Part shown: one piece after another, positions 9,738-23,233 of the stretch
Layout: each line of letters opens with the position of its first letter
Position numbering within the stretch: position 1 is the first letter of the stretch
From: a bacterium
GTDB lineage: Bacteria > Patescibacteriota > Gracilibacteria > Absconditabacterales > Absconditicoccaceae
NCBI GenBank assembly: GCA_023245855.1
Contig: JAHFJL010000004.1
Span: 1 to 43,143, forward strand
Reading direction: 5' to 3'
DNA: 43,143 nt
Made by a program: the position numbers and the translations under genes
The notes under the pieces: model-generated
What the model saw: the letters and a program-made list of their open reading frames with translations, nothing else
Databases searched by the model: none
What the model was told of the DNA's origin: nothing

Positions 9738-9776
9738 CATATAAATATTCAAGAGATAAAGTCAAGAATATGAGGA
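9738..9776 (-). promoter_or_regulatory. Promoter-like region with shared box (copy C)
   Basis: Minus strand: TTGACT (9765-9760), 16 bases, TATATG (9743-9738). Overlapping plus-strand block AAGTCAAGAATATGAGGA (9759-9776) resembles the boxes at 6856 and 23243. Confidence 0.45.
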
Positions 9777-9781
9777 AATCG

Positions 9782-9809
9782 TTGAAATAGGATGATGTTT
9801 TGATATAAA
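9782..9809 (+). promoter_or_regulatory. Sigma-70 promoter of yjbQ-ispH
   Basis: TTGAAA (9782-9787), 16-base spacer, TATAAA (9804-9809), about 24 bases before the predicted transcript start's ATG at 9840. Confidence 0.65.
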
Positions 9810-9839
9810 CACAAAACGTTTTATTCTGAGTCAGAAAAT

Positions 9840-10295
9840 ATGTATTGTTGTGAAAATAAGATATATTCGACTACCAAGTCATTTGACATCATAGATATCA
9901 CAGATGATATCAAAAAATTTATAGCTGATCAATGAGGTAAGAATTGATTGTGTTCGATATTTACTCGTCATACAACGGCAGTCATAAAAATCAACGAAGC
10001 AGAGGAAGGATTTCGAGGCGATCTCAAAGAATGGTGTGATAAAAATATTTCCATCGATGCGAGATATAGGCACAATGATCTGGAACATAGAGATCCTAAA
10101 ACGATGTGCGAAAGCAAAGAAGAATGTCTCAATGGACATGCACATATCAGAGCTATGGTTATCGGAAATAGCAGTGAAACGATACCGGTGCAATCATGAA
10201 ACCTTATGCTGGGAAGATGGCAGAGAGTTTTGGTGTTTGAACTTGATCATGCTAGAGAAAGGGAAATCGTATTTTCATTTGTAGGAGAAAAATAA
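9840..10295 (+). CDS. yjbQ: YjbQ/UPF0047 family protein
   Basis: A 151-residue single-domain protein of the YjbQ family, small homomeric proteins of uncertain role (some show weak thiamin-phosphate synthase activity). Family landmarks are present: DITDDIKKFIADQGGKNGLCSIFTRHTTAVIKINE (in pieces: FTRHTTA with the conserved His, then INE), HAHIRAMVIGNS, and LMLGRWQRVLVFELD. The first GG of DQGGKNG includes TGA, as does the Gly before LCSIF and that in QSGNLMLG, each at a family Gly position. ATG at 9840 gives the usual family length. It sits 25 bases upstream of ispH and shares its promoter. Confidence 0.85.
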
Positions 10296-10320
10296 TCTTT
10301 TTATCGGACATAAAAAATAG

Positions 10321-11241
10321 ATGACAAAAACTGTTTATTATCTCTCGCCTTCAAGTTTTTGTTTTGGGGTCAAGAGATCTATAGATCAGCTCGATGATAT
10401 CATTTCACGCTATCCCGGAGAGAAGATTTTTTGTGTGCATTCATTGGTGCATAACCCTAAAGTTACGAGCTTATTCAAAAAACAATGAATATTTTTTGTA
10501 GAGAACATTGATGATATCCACTATGAAAAAGCTATAGTGGTATTTTCTGCTCATGGTACAAATAGGGAGATCATCACGAAAGCTAGAAAAAATTTTACAG
10601 CAGTATATAATCTTGAATGCCCTTTTGTAACCAAGATATATTCTGAGATAGATGGATTTATCCAGCAAGGCATCACGACATTTTTTTATTTAGGAAAAAA
10701 AGATCATCAGGAAGGAAAAAATATTCTATGATACATTGCTTCACAATGAGGCACTTCATACGCATTTCAAGACAAAGAATCAATCCCTCAGATAGAAAAA
10801 AATACGGCATTTGCTGTGATTTCACAGACAACGCTTAATTTTGATTATGTCCAGGAGATATTCAAAGAAATTAAAAAGAGATATGCTAATGCTACATTAC
10901 CAACAACATCAGATGTCTGTAAAGCGACCTATGAAAGACAAGAAGTAGTACTACAGAATCTCGATATGTTTGATACTTTTATTGTCATAGGAGGAAAAGA
11001 AAGCAATAATACCAAAGAGCTCTATACCATAGGAGTAAAAAATGATAAGAAAAGTTTTTACTGAGAATCATTGGAAGATATCCTCGAAAATTGAGAAGAA
11101 GAGCTTTTTATCAATGATCGTATAGCAATTACGTGATGAGCATCTACTCCCATAGAAGATATCAAAGAAGTTTTCGATTACTACAAAAATCATGGCTATG
11201 AGCCAGAAATATTAGAAATACATAACGTGAAAATAAAATAA
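10321..11241 (+). CDS. ispH: 4-hydroxy-3-methylbut-2-enyl diphosphate reductase
   Basis: IspH (LytB) carries out the last step of the MEP isoprenoid pathway, reducing HMBPP to IPP and DMAPP with a [4Fe-4S] cluster. The 306-residue product has all three cluster cysteines: C14 (FCFGVKRS), C100 (ECPFVTK) and C200 (DVCKATYERQ). It also has the substrate-binding histidines in HSLVHN, SAHG and KKDHQEG, and the GGKESNNT and TGGASTP motifs. Five or more TGA-Gly codons are used, one in TGGAS. It follows yjbQ in a two-gene unit. It supplies precursors that UppS (36172) would use if the rest of the pathway exists elsewhere. Confidence 0.95.
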
Positions 11242-11252
11242 AAACCTGCGAT

Positions 11253-11618
11253 TTAATTCATCCCTGGTATGCCGCCTCCACCAAGCATGCTTGCCATATC
11301 AGAAGGATCCACTCAAAGGATCTCTTTTGTTTTTTCTCCGACTATTTCTTGCGCTTTTTCTTGCGCTTTTTTGAAGCATTTCATGATAATAGCTTCTAAT
11401 TCAGATTTTTTGCTAGGATCCAAAAGTGCAGTATCATTTATTTTAAGATCCCTAAGTTTCATTTCTCCACTGATATCTACGATAATAGCATCTTGTTCAC
11501 TGCCATCAGATCAGATGAATTTTCCTTCTTTCGCTCTAATAACTAGATTTTTAAGTGCATTTTGAAGTGTCTTGTACTTATCATACATTTTTTTCATTTC
11601 TCCTAATTTTCCAAACAT
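11253..11618 (-). CDS. ybaB: YbaB/EbfC-family nucleoid-associated protein
   Basis: A 121-residue member of the YbaB/EbfC family, small DNA-binding dimers often found beside dnaX and recR. The layout fits: MFGKLGEMKKMYDKYKTLQ helix, a central sheet ending ISGEMKLRDLKINDTALLD, a helical part with repeated KAQEKAQE, and a Gly/Met-rich tail (DPSDMASMLGGGG). Two TGA-Gly codons occur. It converges on ispH with 11 bases between the stops. No dnaX or recR is adjacent. Confidence 0.85.
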
Positions 11619-11690
11619 TGTTTTATGATATAGAATAAAAAAAACTGATGAGATGATAGAGAATACAGACGTATTTTCAATGGTAATATA

Positions 11691-14114
11691 CTATTTATCT
11701 ACCAGTGAATAGCTGACGATGAATTTAGCGATATCTCAAAATATCTTTCCTGCAGTAGCTCATCACCAGATATTTTGTCTTGGTCTGCGTACCTGAACTA
11801 CTATAATATATTTTGGATTGTCTTTTGTGATGACTCAAACAAAAGATCAGTTTGTCCATCATATCCCTTGCATATATTTCCCTTTATAGGAGATTTGTGA
11901 CGTCCCTGTTTTTCCTCCGAGCTTATATCATTCTACTTTCGCATATTTTAATTCTGGATTTTGTTCAACGACACTAAAGAGCGCTTCTTTGAGCGCTGCA
12001 GTGGTTTCAGGCCTGAATATCTGTTTAGTGATTTTTGTGGTGGTAGGATAATAGGTATTCATTTTTTTGTCAAAGATTCATTTGATGATGGTGGGTTTGA
12101 CATAATATCAGCCATTGAGTATCGCTCAATATCAGGCTGCCAATTGCAATGGAGTCACCAATAGCCCTTGTCAGAACACATTATTGTAAAATCTGGCATC
12201 AGATACTGAAGTAACACTTTCTACAAATCATCAATCTTCATTCGCGACTTCTATTCATGTAGCTTTCCCAAATCCAAGGGTATCAACATAATTATAAAAA
12301 ATTTCTTTTCCGAGTTTTTGTGCTATTCTCACCATTCCCACATTACAGGAATATACGAACGCATGGAGGAAATTCCGATCTCACATACAATTTTTATTGT
12401 CGGCATTTTTGATTTCAAACGGTCATACTTTAACCTTACCAGGATCATTATAAGGATCATAAAATCTGATCTCATCAGTATCCAATCATATCGCTACGGT
12501 AAACGCTTTAAATACGCTTCATGGCTCATAGGCCATCGCAGTATTTTTATCAACCAATACTTGTGGTCCATAGACATTTTTAGCGATATATTTTGGGATA
12601 GTCGTATCGTTTCTATCCGTGGTCGTAGCAAGTGTATATTCTCATCACGTTTTGATATACACAGGAATTTCTACGTAACTTTCATCATCGATCATATATC
12701 AATTTTTAGGACCAAGAGGTTCCAAGGTAAACGCATCATTATAGTTATTAGGATTGTAGGAAGGATAGGTAGCTGATGCTTTGACATATCCATTGGAAGG
12801 ATCGTAGACCAATACACTGATCGAATCATCTTTAAGGATGTCATGATATTTTTGGATAACGCTTTCCACTTGTTTTTGGATGCCGATATCTACAGTAAGA
12901 TAGACATCATTCCCATCTTGCGCTTCTTGTAATTCAAAGTCATTAGCTCCTACAGGCCCAATCCATGCTGAGGTACGTCAGACTATTTTTCCATTTTTTC
13001 CACGAAGGACATCATCGAAATATTGTTCTATGCCATAATAAGCATTATTGCTCTTATCGACAAATCCAAGCACATTGGACAGAAAAGAGCCGTATTGATA
13101 ATATCTTTTGGTATAGGATTCCATCCCTAATCAATGCAAAAGCGGTATTTTATCTTTGGAACGTGTTTGATAATATTTTGTTTTTAAATTATTGATTTGT
13201 TGCGCTATGAGGGGATTAGCATTAGAAATTATTTTCACATATCTATTTTCTTGTTTGTAGAACGTGTTCTCTAGATTAGGGAAATTTGTAAGATATCCAA
13301 AGGTATCCAATAATTTTTTAAGAGGAATGATATCTTTATTGATAGTATTGACTCTATCAGGTACTATATATACATAATTTTTACTCTGAATATCGATATA
13401 AGGGAGATTGAGTTTTATGAGAGCATCAATGAAATTAGTGTTGGCAAAGAAACCAAGATAATTTTTTGGTTTCATACCGATATAAATCATTTGATTAAGT
13501 CTTGTTTTGATAAGACTAGATGCAGTATTTTTATTAAATCCGCTTAGAATTTGCTGAAGCTGGATATCATACCCCGTCTGATCATATAAAAAATATCATG
13601 AAGAAACAATACCGCTTCCATAATAAAAAAATTGTGGCTGTGAGGGGAGTATTTGAGTTTGAGTGAACTGTTCTATATTTTGTATGCATTCAATCGAACT
13701 AACTTCTTTCATTCCATAAAGTTCACAGAAATGTTTGTAAACGACAGGGGTTATGATATCAATAAATTTTTCTTTGTCCCAAATGAATTTCGGGTCAACA
13801 AAAACATTGTACATAGAAATATTATCCGTGAGTTGAATATGTTTTGCAGCTTTATCATCAGCGAAAATATTTCCTCTTTTGGCTACGAGCGAGGTTTCGC
13901 TTACATGTTGTTGATTGAGTGTCGTATCATAATAATTGTATTCAATGATTTGGAGATAAAAGAGTCTTAAGATAAGGATAAGAAATAATAATCAAAAAAA
14001 GCACAATAGATAAAAATCTTTGCTTACTTTTATATATTTTAAAAATGTTCTGGTTTTTAACCAGTGTTCGAATTGTTGATCAAAATTTTTATGATGTGAA
14101 GTATATTTTATCAT
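11691..14114 (-). CDS. ftsI: Class B penicillin-binding protein (FtsI/SpoVD type transpeptidase)
   Basis: An 807-residue membrane-anchored DD-transpeptidase that cross-links peptidoglycan. One transmembrane helix lies at about residues 38-58, followed by a long pedestal region of about 300 residues and the transpeptidase domain. The active-site motifs are all visible: S533 in EPGSVFKAFTVA (SxxK), S589 in YSCNVGMVRIAQKLG (SxN) and K735 in GGKTGTSQ (KTG). Many glycines (about 30) are TGA, including that of EPGS. The EPGSVFK and KTGTSQ contexts favour the FtsI/SpoVD division class over MrdA. It is longer than usual for FtsI (about 580-750 aa) owing to the pedestal. No ftsW is nearby. Confidence 0.9.
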
Positions 14115-14175
14115 GATGGAGGTAGAGTAATTATTCTATATTTTTTTTCAATACGAGTATAGAGTAAAAAAAAAC

Positions 14176-14203
14176 TTGATTTTGTATTTTATAAATCTAT
14201 TAT
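14176..14203 (+). promoter_or_regulatory. Sigma-70 promoter of the pilin-like gene
   Basis: TTGATT (14176-14181), 16-base spacer, TATTAT (14198-14203), about 38 bases before the ATG at 14248, in the divergent gap between the PBP and pilin genes. Confidence 0.55.
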
Positions 14204-14247
14204 GTAACCGAATTAATCCTTTTAACTTGTTTAAAAAAACGAAAAAA

Positions 14248-14649
14248 ATGAAAAAATTATCTCTTAGATTGTTATCTTTATTCGCTCTCGGAATGTTTGT
14301 AACGGTTGGTACTGCAAGCGTGACTCCAGCTTTCGCTCAAGGATGATTTGGTACTGTAACAGATACAGCATGAATCGGAATCGCAGGAACAGGAACAGCT
14401 CAAGGTGGAAAATTAATTACTATAATCAAGAGTTTTATCAACTGGATGTTAGGAATATTATCATTGATTGCTCTCGTGATATTGCTTTATGGAGGATTCA
14501 GTATGGTTACTGCAGCTGGAGATGATGGAAAATACAAGAAAGGATTCAAAATCTTACAACAAGCAGCTGTTGGATTGATCTTTATCGGAGTATCATGGAT
14601 GATGGTGAGTGTTATATTCTATTTATTGACTCTTGTTGGAGTATCATAA
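14248..14649 (+). CDS. TrbC/VirB2-like pilin (T4SS_pilin type) membrane protein
   Basis: A 133-residue protein with a signal peptide (residues 1-31, cleavage probably after TPAFA) and two hydrophobic helices (about 68-88 and 108-128) separated by a short charged loop AAGDDGKYKKGFKILQQ. This two-helix, small-loop pattern after a signal peptide is that of TrbC/VirB2-like pilins, which are common as single genes in CPR genomes. Two TGA-Gly codons lie in the mature N-terminus. It has its own promoter and a strong terminator. No other type IV secretion gene is nearby, so a pilus or a general surface role is possible; exact function is unknown. Confidence 0.75.
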
Positions 14650-14676
14650 GAAAACTCATTCCTATGTGAATATATG

Positions 14677-14706
14677 AAACCCTGCTGTATAGCAGGGTTT
14701 TTTTAT
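14677..14706 (+). terminator. Intrinsic terminator of the pilin-like gene
   Basis: A perfect 10-bp stem (AAACCCTGCT/AGCAGGGTTT, 14677-14686 with 14691-14700), GTAT loop, then a T-run. Confidence 0.9.
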
Positions 14707-14762
14707 AGGTAAAAAATGGGATTTTAGTTTGAAAAAAAATACTAAATACCTATATAGGTAAA

Positions 14763-14839
14763 AGCAGAAAGCAGAAAGTCAAAAGCTATAATTTGAAATT
14801 TAGAATCTGAAATTTGAAATTTAGAATTTAGAATCATTT
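14763..14839. repeat. Heptanucleotide repeat array upstream of dnaE
   Basis: Eleven consecutive 7-base units: two AGCAGAA, two diverged units, then seven variants of ATTTGAA/ATTTAGA. The period is unbroken over 77 bases. It fills the gap between the pilin terminator and dnaE. Confidence 0.75.
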
Positions 14840-14863
14840 AATCTATTAATCAGTATTAAAGTA

Positions 14864-17716
14864 ATGCATATCCATGAATTTGAACTTCGTTATCGTGCAT
14901 ATAAGTGATTGAGCTATAAATTTGACCTATGATGGGATCAGGATACTATTTTGGAAATGGCGAAAATTTCTGACCAAGGAGTATTGGCTAAACCGGTGCA
15001 AGAGATAAAACCTGAAGAACTCCATGAAATAACTATGGAAACCTACACAGGATTCAAAAAAAAATTTCTAGAAACCAACAAAGACAAAATAATCTGATTT
15101 GCAACATTAGGAGAATATATTGATCGTTTAGAATATGAACTCAAAGTGATCAAAGAGATGGGATTCAATTCTTACTTCCTGATTGTAGCGGATTTTGTTC
15201 GCCGAGCAAAAAAGAATACCATTGTGGTAGGTCCTGGAAGAGGATCATGAGCATGATCAATATTAGCGTGGGTGATAAGGATAACGGATATCGATCCGAT
15301 TCAGTTTTGATTGCTTTTCGAAAGATTTTTGAATCCTGCGCGTATTTCTATGCCTGATTTCGATATTGATTTTGAGGATGTGCAGAGAGAAAGGGTGGTG
15401 CAATATGTCACAGAAAAATATGGTCAGGATCAGGTATGCTCCATTGGAACCTATATGCAGATGGCAAGTAAAGCAGCATTCAAGGATGTCGCGAGAGTGC
15501 TGGGTGTCCCTTTTGAAAAATCAAATCAGATATCAGGATTGATGCCGGATAAAATGTCGCTCATCCAAGCGGTGCAATCGCCTGATGTAACAGAAGAGCT
15601 TAAAGCTATCTATGAATCTGATGAAAAAGTGAAGCAAGCTGCCGAGCTTTCAGAAAAGCTTCAATGAAATATGAGACAGCTGGGTATGCATGCCTGTGGG
15701 ATCATCATCGCACCAGACAAGATAACAAAATATTCTCCGGTACAATATATCAAGGAAAATGATACAACGATTGTGAGTCAGTATGACTGATGAACATTAG
15801 AGACTATCTGACTTTTAAAGATGGATTTTCTTTGATTGAGGAACTTATCCGTCATCAAAAATTGTATCAAGATTATCCAAAAAAGACATGAAAAAGAACA
15901 TAAACCGCTTCCTGAAATGTTTCAGCGTTTTTTCGAAGATACCTCATTTCAACCACCATTGGAAGACCCATTCACCTTTGAAAAAGTATTCCAAATAGGG
16001 GATACAACATGAATATTCCAGTTTGAATCAAACGGTATGAGAAAATTTCTGATCAAACTAAAAGCGGATTCGATCAACGATCTCGTAGCGATGAATGCAT
16101 TATACCGTCCAGGACCTATGGAATTTATCCCCAACTATATTGCAAGAAAAAACGGAGAAGAACCTATCAGCTATATGAGTTCTGAACTCAGACAAATGCT
16201 TGTTGAAAAATACGGAGAAGAAGAGACCGACAAAGAGAATATCAAACTTGTGGAAGATCTAGCGCCTATCATGAACTTAACATATGGGATTGCCGTCTAT
16301 CAAGAACAGCTGATGTTCCTTGTACAGTCCATGGCGGGATTTTCATTAGCAGAAGCTGATTTGCTGAGAAGATGAGTAGGAAAAAAGAAAAAGGAAATCA
16401 TCGAACAGATCAAAAAAGAATTTACCAAAAGATCAAAAGAATATAGGGAATACAAAAAAGAGACCGCTATCTATATCTACGAAAAGATGATAGAACCGGC
16501 TGCAGCATACTCATTCAACAAATCGCATTCCGTATGCTATGCGATGATTGCATATCAGACTGCATATCTCAAAGCATATTATCCTGTAGAATTTTATGCT
16601 TCATTGATCAGGTCAGTAGAAGAAGATACCGATGAATTGAGTATCTATATCTATGAAGCGCAGAATGCAGGAATTACAGTACTTCCGCCACATATCAATC
16701 AATCCTTTAATCATGTGGCTGCCATAGGAAATGAAATCAGATTATGATTTTTTTGTATCAAATGATTAGGATCGGAAATAGGGGAGGTCATCCAAAAAGA
16801 AAGGCAAACTAATGGACCATATCAGACACTAGAGGATTTTATAAAAAGATGCGCTTCTATTGTAAATAAAAAATCTGTGGAAGGATTGATCAAAGCAGGA
16901 GCATTTGACGAATTCGGTGATCGTGGAACATTATTGCTCAATGGAGAGACGATTCTCGAACGAGCAAAAAAATCCAAAGATTCATGAGGATGACTTTTCG
17001 GGATGATGGAGATGAGTACCAAGATGACGCTCAAACAATGACCTGCAACGACAATGATGGAAAGATTGATGATGGAATACGAGGTATTCAAAGTATTCGT
17101 ATCGGGGAATCCGCTTGATGGATTGTATATGTATATCAAGAGATATAATTTTATCTCTCAATTCAAAGAAAAGGAAGGATTCTGAAGTTTGATCATCGTA
17201 GGATATATCAAGAACATTCAGAGAGCTAAAAAAAAATGATTTTTCATACAAATAGAGGATATTTCAGGAACCATAGAATTTTTTGTCAAAGAGGTTTTGG
17301 ATTTCAAAAAATTTGATATCCTGATGATTACAGGATTCAAAGGGAGATCTATGAGTGTAGAAAAAATAGTGAAAGTATCACGTGAACAGCTTATCAGACA
17401 AGCAGGCAGTAGATATGATCCAGAAATGACAGTAGTGAAAGCAAAATCATTAAGAAATAAATCTCATTGAGAGGAGATCTCATCAGAAGAAGAACAGGAA
17501 GTGCAAGAGCATATATCTAAAGATGTGAGCGGAAATGACCCTGTAGCACAAGAGAACACAACACTATTTGCCCTACCGGATAATGTAAAAAAACTGGATG
17601 AATTAATCAATATAGTACAATCATACCAAGGTGACCAAGAAGTGACAATCAGTAATAGAAAATTTCTTCTCAATGAAGAAGGGATACAGAAGATCCGCGA
17701 TTTACTTATAAAATAA
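14864..17716 (+). CDS. dnaE: DNA polymerase III alpha subunit lacking the PHP domain
   Basis: The replicative polymerase catalytic subunit, 950 residues against about 1,160 usually. Palm landmarks are intact: [27 protein letters not shown] (two TGA-Gly), SMPDFDIDF with D165 and D167, and KMDFLGLR with D321, matching E. coli D401/D403/D555 at a constant offset of about 235. Fingers, helix-hairpin-helix ([19 protein letters not shown]) and OB-fold ([10 protein letters not shown]) follow. The N-terminal PHP domain (about 235 residues) is absent: an in-frame TAG lies at 14822 and the 150 bases before it hold only repeats and a terminator. Cotranscribed with the DHH gene 5 bases downstream. Confidence 0.93.
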
Positions 17717-17721
17717 TAGGA

Positions 17722-18723
17722 ATGACATCAAACGAACTCAAAGCTAAACAGATGATTGATCAAGCTAAAAAAATAGCGATTTTTTGACACATGAGTCCAG
17801 ATGGAGACTGTATAGGCTCTCTGCTTGGATTATGAAAATTATTAGAAAAACAGAAGAAAAAAGTAACATATGTCGTCCCCAATAAGCCAAGCAGGATCTT
17901 TGATTTTGTCAAATGAATCAAAAGACTCAAGTCAAATTTTGATTACAAACACTATGATTTATTGATATTTGTGGATTTTACAGGTATTGGGCGTACCTGA
18001 ATCATAGGTATGGCAAATCCTTGATATTTTAAAGATAAACCTCTGGTAGTTTTTGATCATCATATGGGAGACGGGAAGGAAGAAGGGATATTGATAAAAG
18101 ACGTCAAAAGTATCAGTACATGTGAAATATTATTCGAATATACCATAAGATGGCGACCAGCATTATACGACAAAGATATCGCTACGTATTTTTATTTAGG
18201 CATTTCTTCTGATTCAGGGAATTTTCTTTTTGAAGAGGATCATATTAGGACATTCAGTAATGTTTTGAAATTACTTAAACTTTGAGCTGATAAAGATATC
18301 GTCGTAAACAACCTCATCCGCAAAAGATCACTCAATGCAGTAAAATTTCTCAATCTCTTGCTCAATAGGATAGAAGAAAAATGAGAATTGCTCTATACCT
18401 ACTATGATGAAGATGAAATGAAGGAATATAAGATAGATCAAGAGGAAGCTGCATATGGATTGCATATCATCCAAAATATAGATGGACCGCAAGCAGTATT
18501 GCTATTGAGAAAAATAGGTGATATGATCAGAGGATCATTGAGAGCGAAAAAGCTAGAAGGCAAACAAGCGGGAAAGACTATTGATTGTAATAAAGTGGCA
18601 CAACAGCTGTGATGAGGAGGACATAAATTAGCTGCTGGATTCAGCGTGCCTGTCAAAGGCAAGTTTGAAGACCAGATAAAAGAGATTGTCCGTAATATAA
18701 ACAAAACGATAGAAACGCAATAA
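17722..18723 (+). CDS. DHH/DHHA1 phosphoesterase (NrnA-like)
   Basis: A 333-residue bifunctional-oligoribonuclease/PAP-phosphatase type protein that degrades nanoRNA or pAp. Motifs: H23-x-S-P-D-G-D29 (HMSPDGDCIGS), an LLIFVDFTG segment with the third motif Asp, the DHH triplet D112-H113-H114, SSDSGNF, and the DHHA1 signature GGGGHKLAAGF near the C-terminus. TGA-Gly codons include the conserved Gly of FGHMSPDGD and two in GGGGH. It starts 5 bases after dnaE, so the two are surely one operon. NrnA-like length and order argue against RecJ (longer). Confidence 0.9.
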
Positions 18724-18750
18724 GGGTACTTTACTTTTGCATCTGCCACC

Positions 18751-20142
18751 ATGAAAAGAAATTACAATGTGATTATCCGCTTAATGAGGCCAGTCCTGCA
18801 CATAGGACTGATTATTGTCGTATTTTATGTGATGTATAGAATCCGTCTCTTTACTGATTTGATACCAGGAGTACAGCTCAGGATACCTATTATAAATTAT
18901 CAGGAAAATATGGCATTTGGGATAATTGCAGCATTCGCATTCGTATTCATCGGCATCATAAAAGATCTGTATGAACTTCATAAACCTATCCAAAGATATT
19001 TTCAGACGTTTACGAAGACACGATTTTATCGGTTGATTACAATAACCTTTATTGCATATTTCGGACAGGATTTCGTATTTTTTTTCGGAATTTCAAGATT
19101 CATTATCGTCGTAGGGGCATTCGTAAGTTTTTTCGCGCTTTTCATCTTCGATCAGGTGTGGAACTATATGGAATCAAGAAGGCATAGGGAGGGTCATAAT
19201 AAGATACTCATTGTAGGAAGTGATACGTTAGAGAGTTACAAAGCCATAGAAAAGATAAAAAACGGATTTTCATTCAAGACAGAATTTGCTACCTACAAAG
19301 AGATTCAAGATATAGATATCACAAAATATTTCATTGTAGTCGCAGTAGGAAGCTTTGAAAAAGAGATATTGCAGGATATTTTCGAAAGAGTGAGATTTAG
19401 TGAAAATACGAGATTCTATCATATCAGTGAATGATTTTTTCTTGAAGATGTAGTCTATGCACCAGAAAATATTGATAACATCATAGCATTGGAATATAAA
19501 CATTCTAAGCTTGATGGATGGTCTATGATCCTCAAAAAATGTATCGATCTCGTTTCTGCATTCGTGCTTACGCTAATTACTTTGCCAGTAATGATCATTA
19601 TCGGTATTGCTATCAAGATTGAGTCTCATGGTCCAATTCTCTACAAGTCCAAGAGAGTCGGCAGACAAGGAAAATTATTCATGTTTCTTAAATTTCGTAG
19701 CATGCATACACATATGAGCGTAGGATACGGAGGAAAAGAAGCTGATGAACTCTATAAAAAACTTATACAATCTGATGCGAATGTAAGACCAGGAGTGTTA
19801 CCAAAAATAGCGAACGATCCAAGAGTCACGAGAGTCGGCAGATTTCTCAGAAGGACATCCCTTGATGAATTGCCGCAATTATTTTGTGTGCTTCGAGGGA
19901 CAATGTCATTGGTTTGACCAAGACCGCATCTTCCCAGCGAAGTGAAAAAATATCAGTCACGACAAAAAAGATTGCTTTCTATCAAGCCAGGGATTACCTG
20001 ATATGCACAAGTATTCGGGAGAGATAATCTAGATTTCCAAGAAGAAGCGAAATTAGATTTGTATTATATCCAAAACCGATCGCTCTTTTTGGATGCATAT
20101 ATTATTTTAGCGACCTTCGGCGTAGTATTTAAAGGGAAATAA
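18751..20142 (+). CDS. Polyprenyl-phosphate sugar-1-phosphate transferase (WcaJ/WbaP type)
   Basis: A 463-residue membrane enzyme that starts surface-polysaccharide repeat synthesis by moving a sugar-1-phosphate from a nucleotide sugar to undecaprenyl phosphate. The N-terminal half has about five hydrophobic segments (residues 10-150) and a Rossmann-like part (HNKILIVGSDTLESYKAIEK). The C-terminal catalytic domain (PF02397 type) begins with a further helix at about 260-290 and shows KSKRVGRQGKLFMFLKFRSM, RVTRVGRFLRRTSLDELPQL, SLVGPRPHLPSEV and KPGITGYAQVFGRD. TGA-Gly lies in LVGPRP and ITGYAQ. It is the only glycan gene in this cluster, located 27 bases after the DHH gene. Confidence 0.9.
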
Positions 20143-20166
20143 ATATTTTTACATCAATGCTATTTG

Positions 20167-20778
20167 ATGATTATTCTTGATAAATGAAAGTATACAATCT
20201 ATGTGTCTGAAAAAAAAGATGGGACTGCAAGAGAAATCAAAGACTTCATCTATACTAAACAAGTGCATGGAAATGCTTTGCATATCTTAGATAAGAAGAT
20301 TGAGTTCATTGATTCAGAAAATGATGGGATCATTTCAGAAATACCGAAAATAAAAGTTTGAGTATTGCTAGCAGATTGTAATGGAATACTGTTGATGGGA
20401 AAGAGATGGTACGGGGCTATCCATGCATGACGAAAAGGGTTGCAAAACGGGATGATAGAGAAGGCATTAGATAGATTAAAAAATTATGATGAAGATATAG
20501 CAGCATTACATGCCTATATCGGTCCCTCTATAAGAGCATGCTGTTACGAAGTAGGCGATGAATTCTTAGGATATTTTAATAAGAAATATTTTAGCAGACG
20601 TGATTGAAAACTCTATTTTAATATGATAGCAATGATAAAAGATATTTTAAGGGATGCAGATATCCCGCTTAAAAACATAGAGATCCATACTGATTGTACT
20701 GCCTGTTCTTGACGTTTCTTTAGCTATAGAAAGAGCAATAAAAATCAAAGGATAGTGGTGGCTGTCGAAAAAAAATAG
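20167..20778 (+). CDS. YfiH/LACC1-family multicopper-fold protein (purine nucleoside enzyme)
   Basis: A 203-residue member of the YfiH (DUF152, 'polyphenol oxidase') family; characterised members act on purine nucleosides, and E. coli YfiH also affects cell-wall intermediates. The zinc-site residues are present: His in KQVHGN, Cys in LLADCNG and His in AIHAGRKG. CYEVGDEF and TACSGRFFSYRKS complete the family pattern. It is shorter than usual (about 240-260 aa), mainly at the N-terminus. Start chosen at ATG 20167 (MIILDKGKYTIYVSE); the frame has TAA at 20140 just upstream. TGA-Gly codons occur in DKGKY, KVGVLL, HAGRKG and others. Confidence 0.8.
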
Positions 20779-20803
20779 TATTTAATTCTTTTTTTGCGGA
20801 TAA

Positions 20804-22922
<2,119 letters not shown>

Positions 22923-22924
<2 letters not shown>

Positions 22925-22950
22925 AAAAAAGATCCTGGTACACCAGGATC
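22923..22950 (-). terminator. Intrinsic terminator of the 75-aa gene
   Basis: A perfect 8-bp stem GATCCTGG/CCAGGATC (22931-22938 with 22943-22950, loop TACA). The A8 at 22923-22930 gives a U-tract on the minus strand. It overlaps the ligA stop, so it may also trim ligA transcripts. Confidence 0.8.
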
Positions 22951-22973
22951 TTCATTATAACAATACTTAAAAA

Positions 22974-23201
22974 TTAAGTTTTTTTCCTTTTTGATTTCCT
23001 GGCTTCTTTAGCTTTTTGCTTTTCGTATGCTTCTTCATAAAACTCTGCAATTTCGGTTCTATTAAGACCAAGTGCTATTTGCATACCTTGAATCATTCCT
23101 TCCCTAGTTCTGTCTCTTGCTTGTGGTACATCACTAGGCTTAATGTATCTAGCTAATTCTTTTTTGTAGGTATCAATAACCTCTTCAATTGTTGTATACA
23201 T
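22974..23201 (-). CDS. Small hypothetical helical protein (75 aa)
   Basis: A 75-residue predicted all-helical, highly charged protein (MYTTIEEVIDTYKKELARYI at the start; Lys/Arg-rich end KARKSKRKKT-like). The central DRTREGMIQGMQIALGLN resembles the segment seen in Rpn/PD-(D/E)XK transposase-like or phage small proteins ('REEGIQQGIQ'), but this is weak. No TGA among three glycines. It is a single-gene unit with its own terminator and a promoter-like box (23236-23283). Function unknown. Confidence 0.6.
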   Translation of the reverse strand: MYTTIEEVIDTYKKELARYIKPSDVPQARDRTREGMIQGMQIALGLNRTEIAEFYEEAYEKQKAKEARKSKRKKT

Positions 23202-23233
23202 ATCTTTTATTTTTATATTTTTTATATATATAC

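Noticed and set aside
12318-12776. Plus-strand 152-codon frame opposite the PBP gene
   Set aside because: Lies fully within the transpeptidase domain coding on the other strand; composition is that of an antisense shadow.
14650-14863. Hidden PHP domain coding or frameshift upstream of dnaE
   Set aside because: The gap holds only a terminator and heptamer repeats, with TAG at 14822 in the dnaE frame; too short for a PHP domain.
18438-18752. Minus-strand frame opposite the DHH gene
   Set aside because: Antisense to a well-supported gene, with no motif or independent signals.
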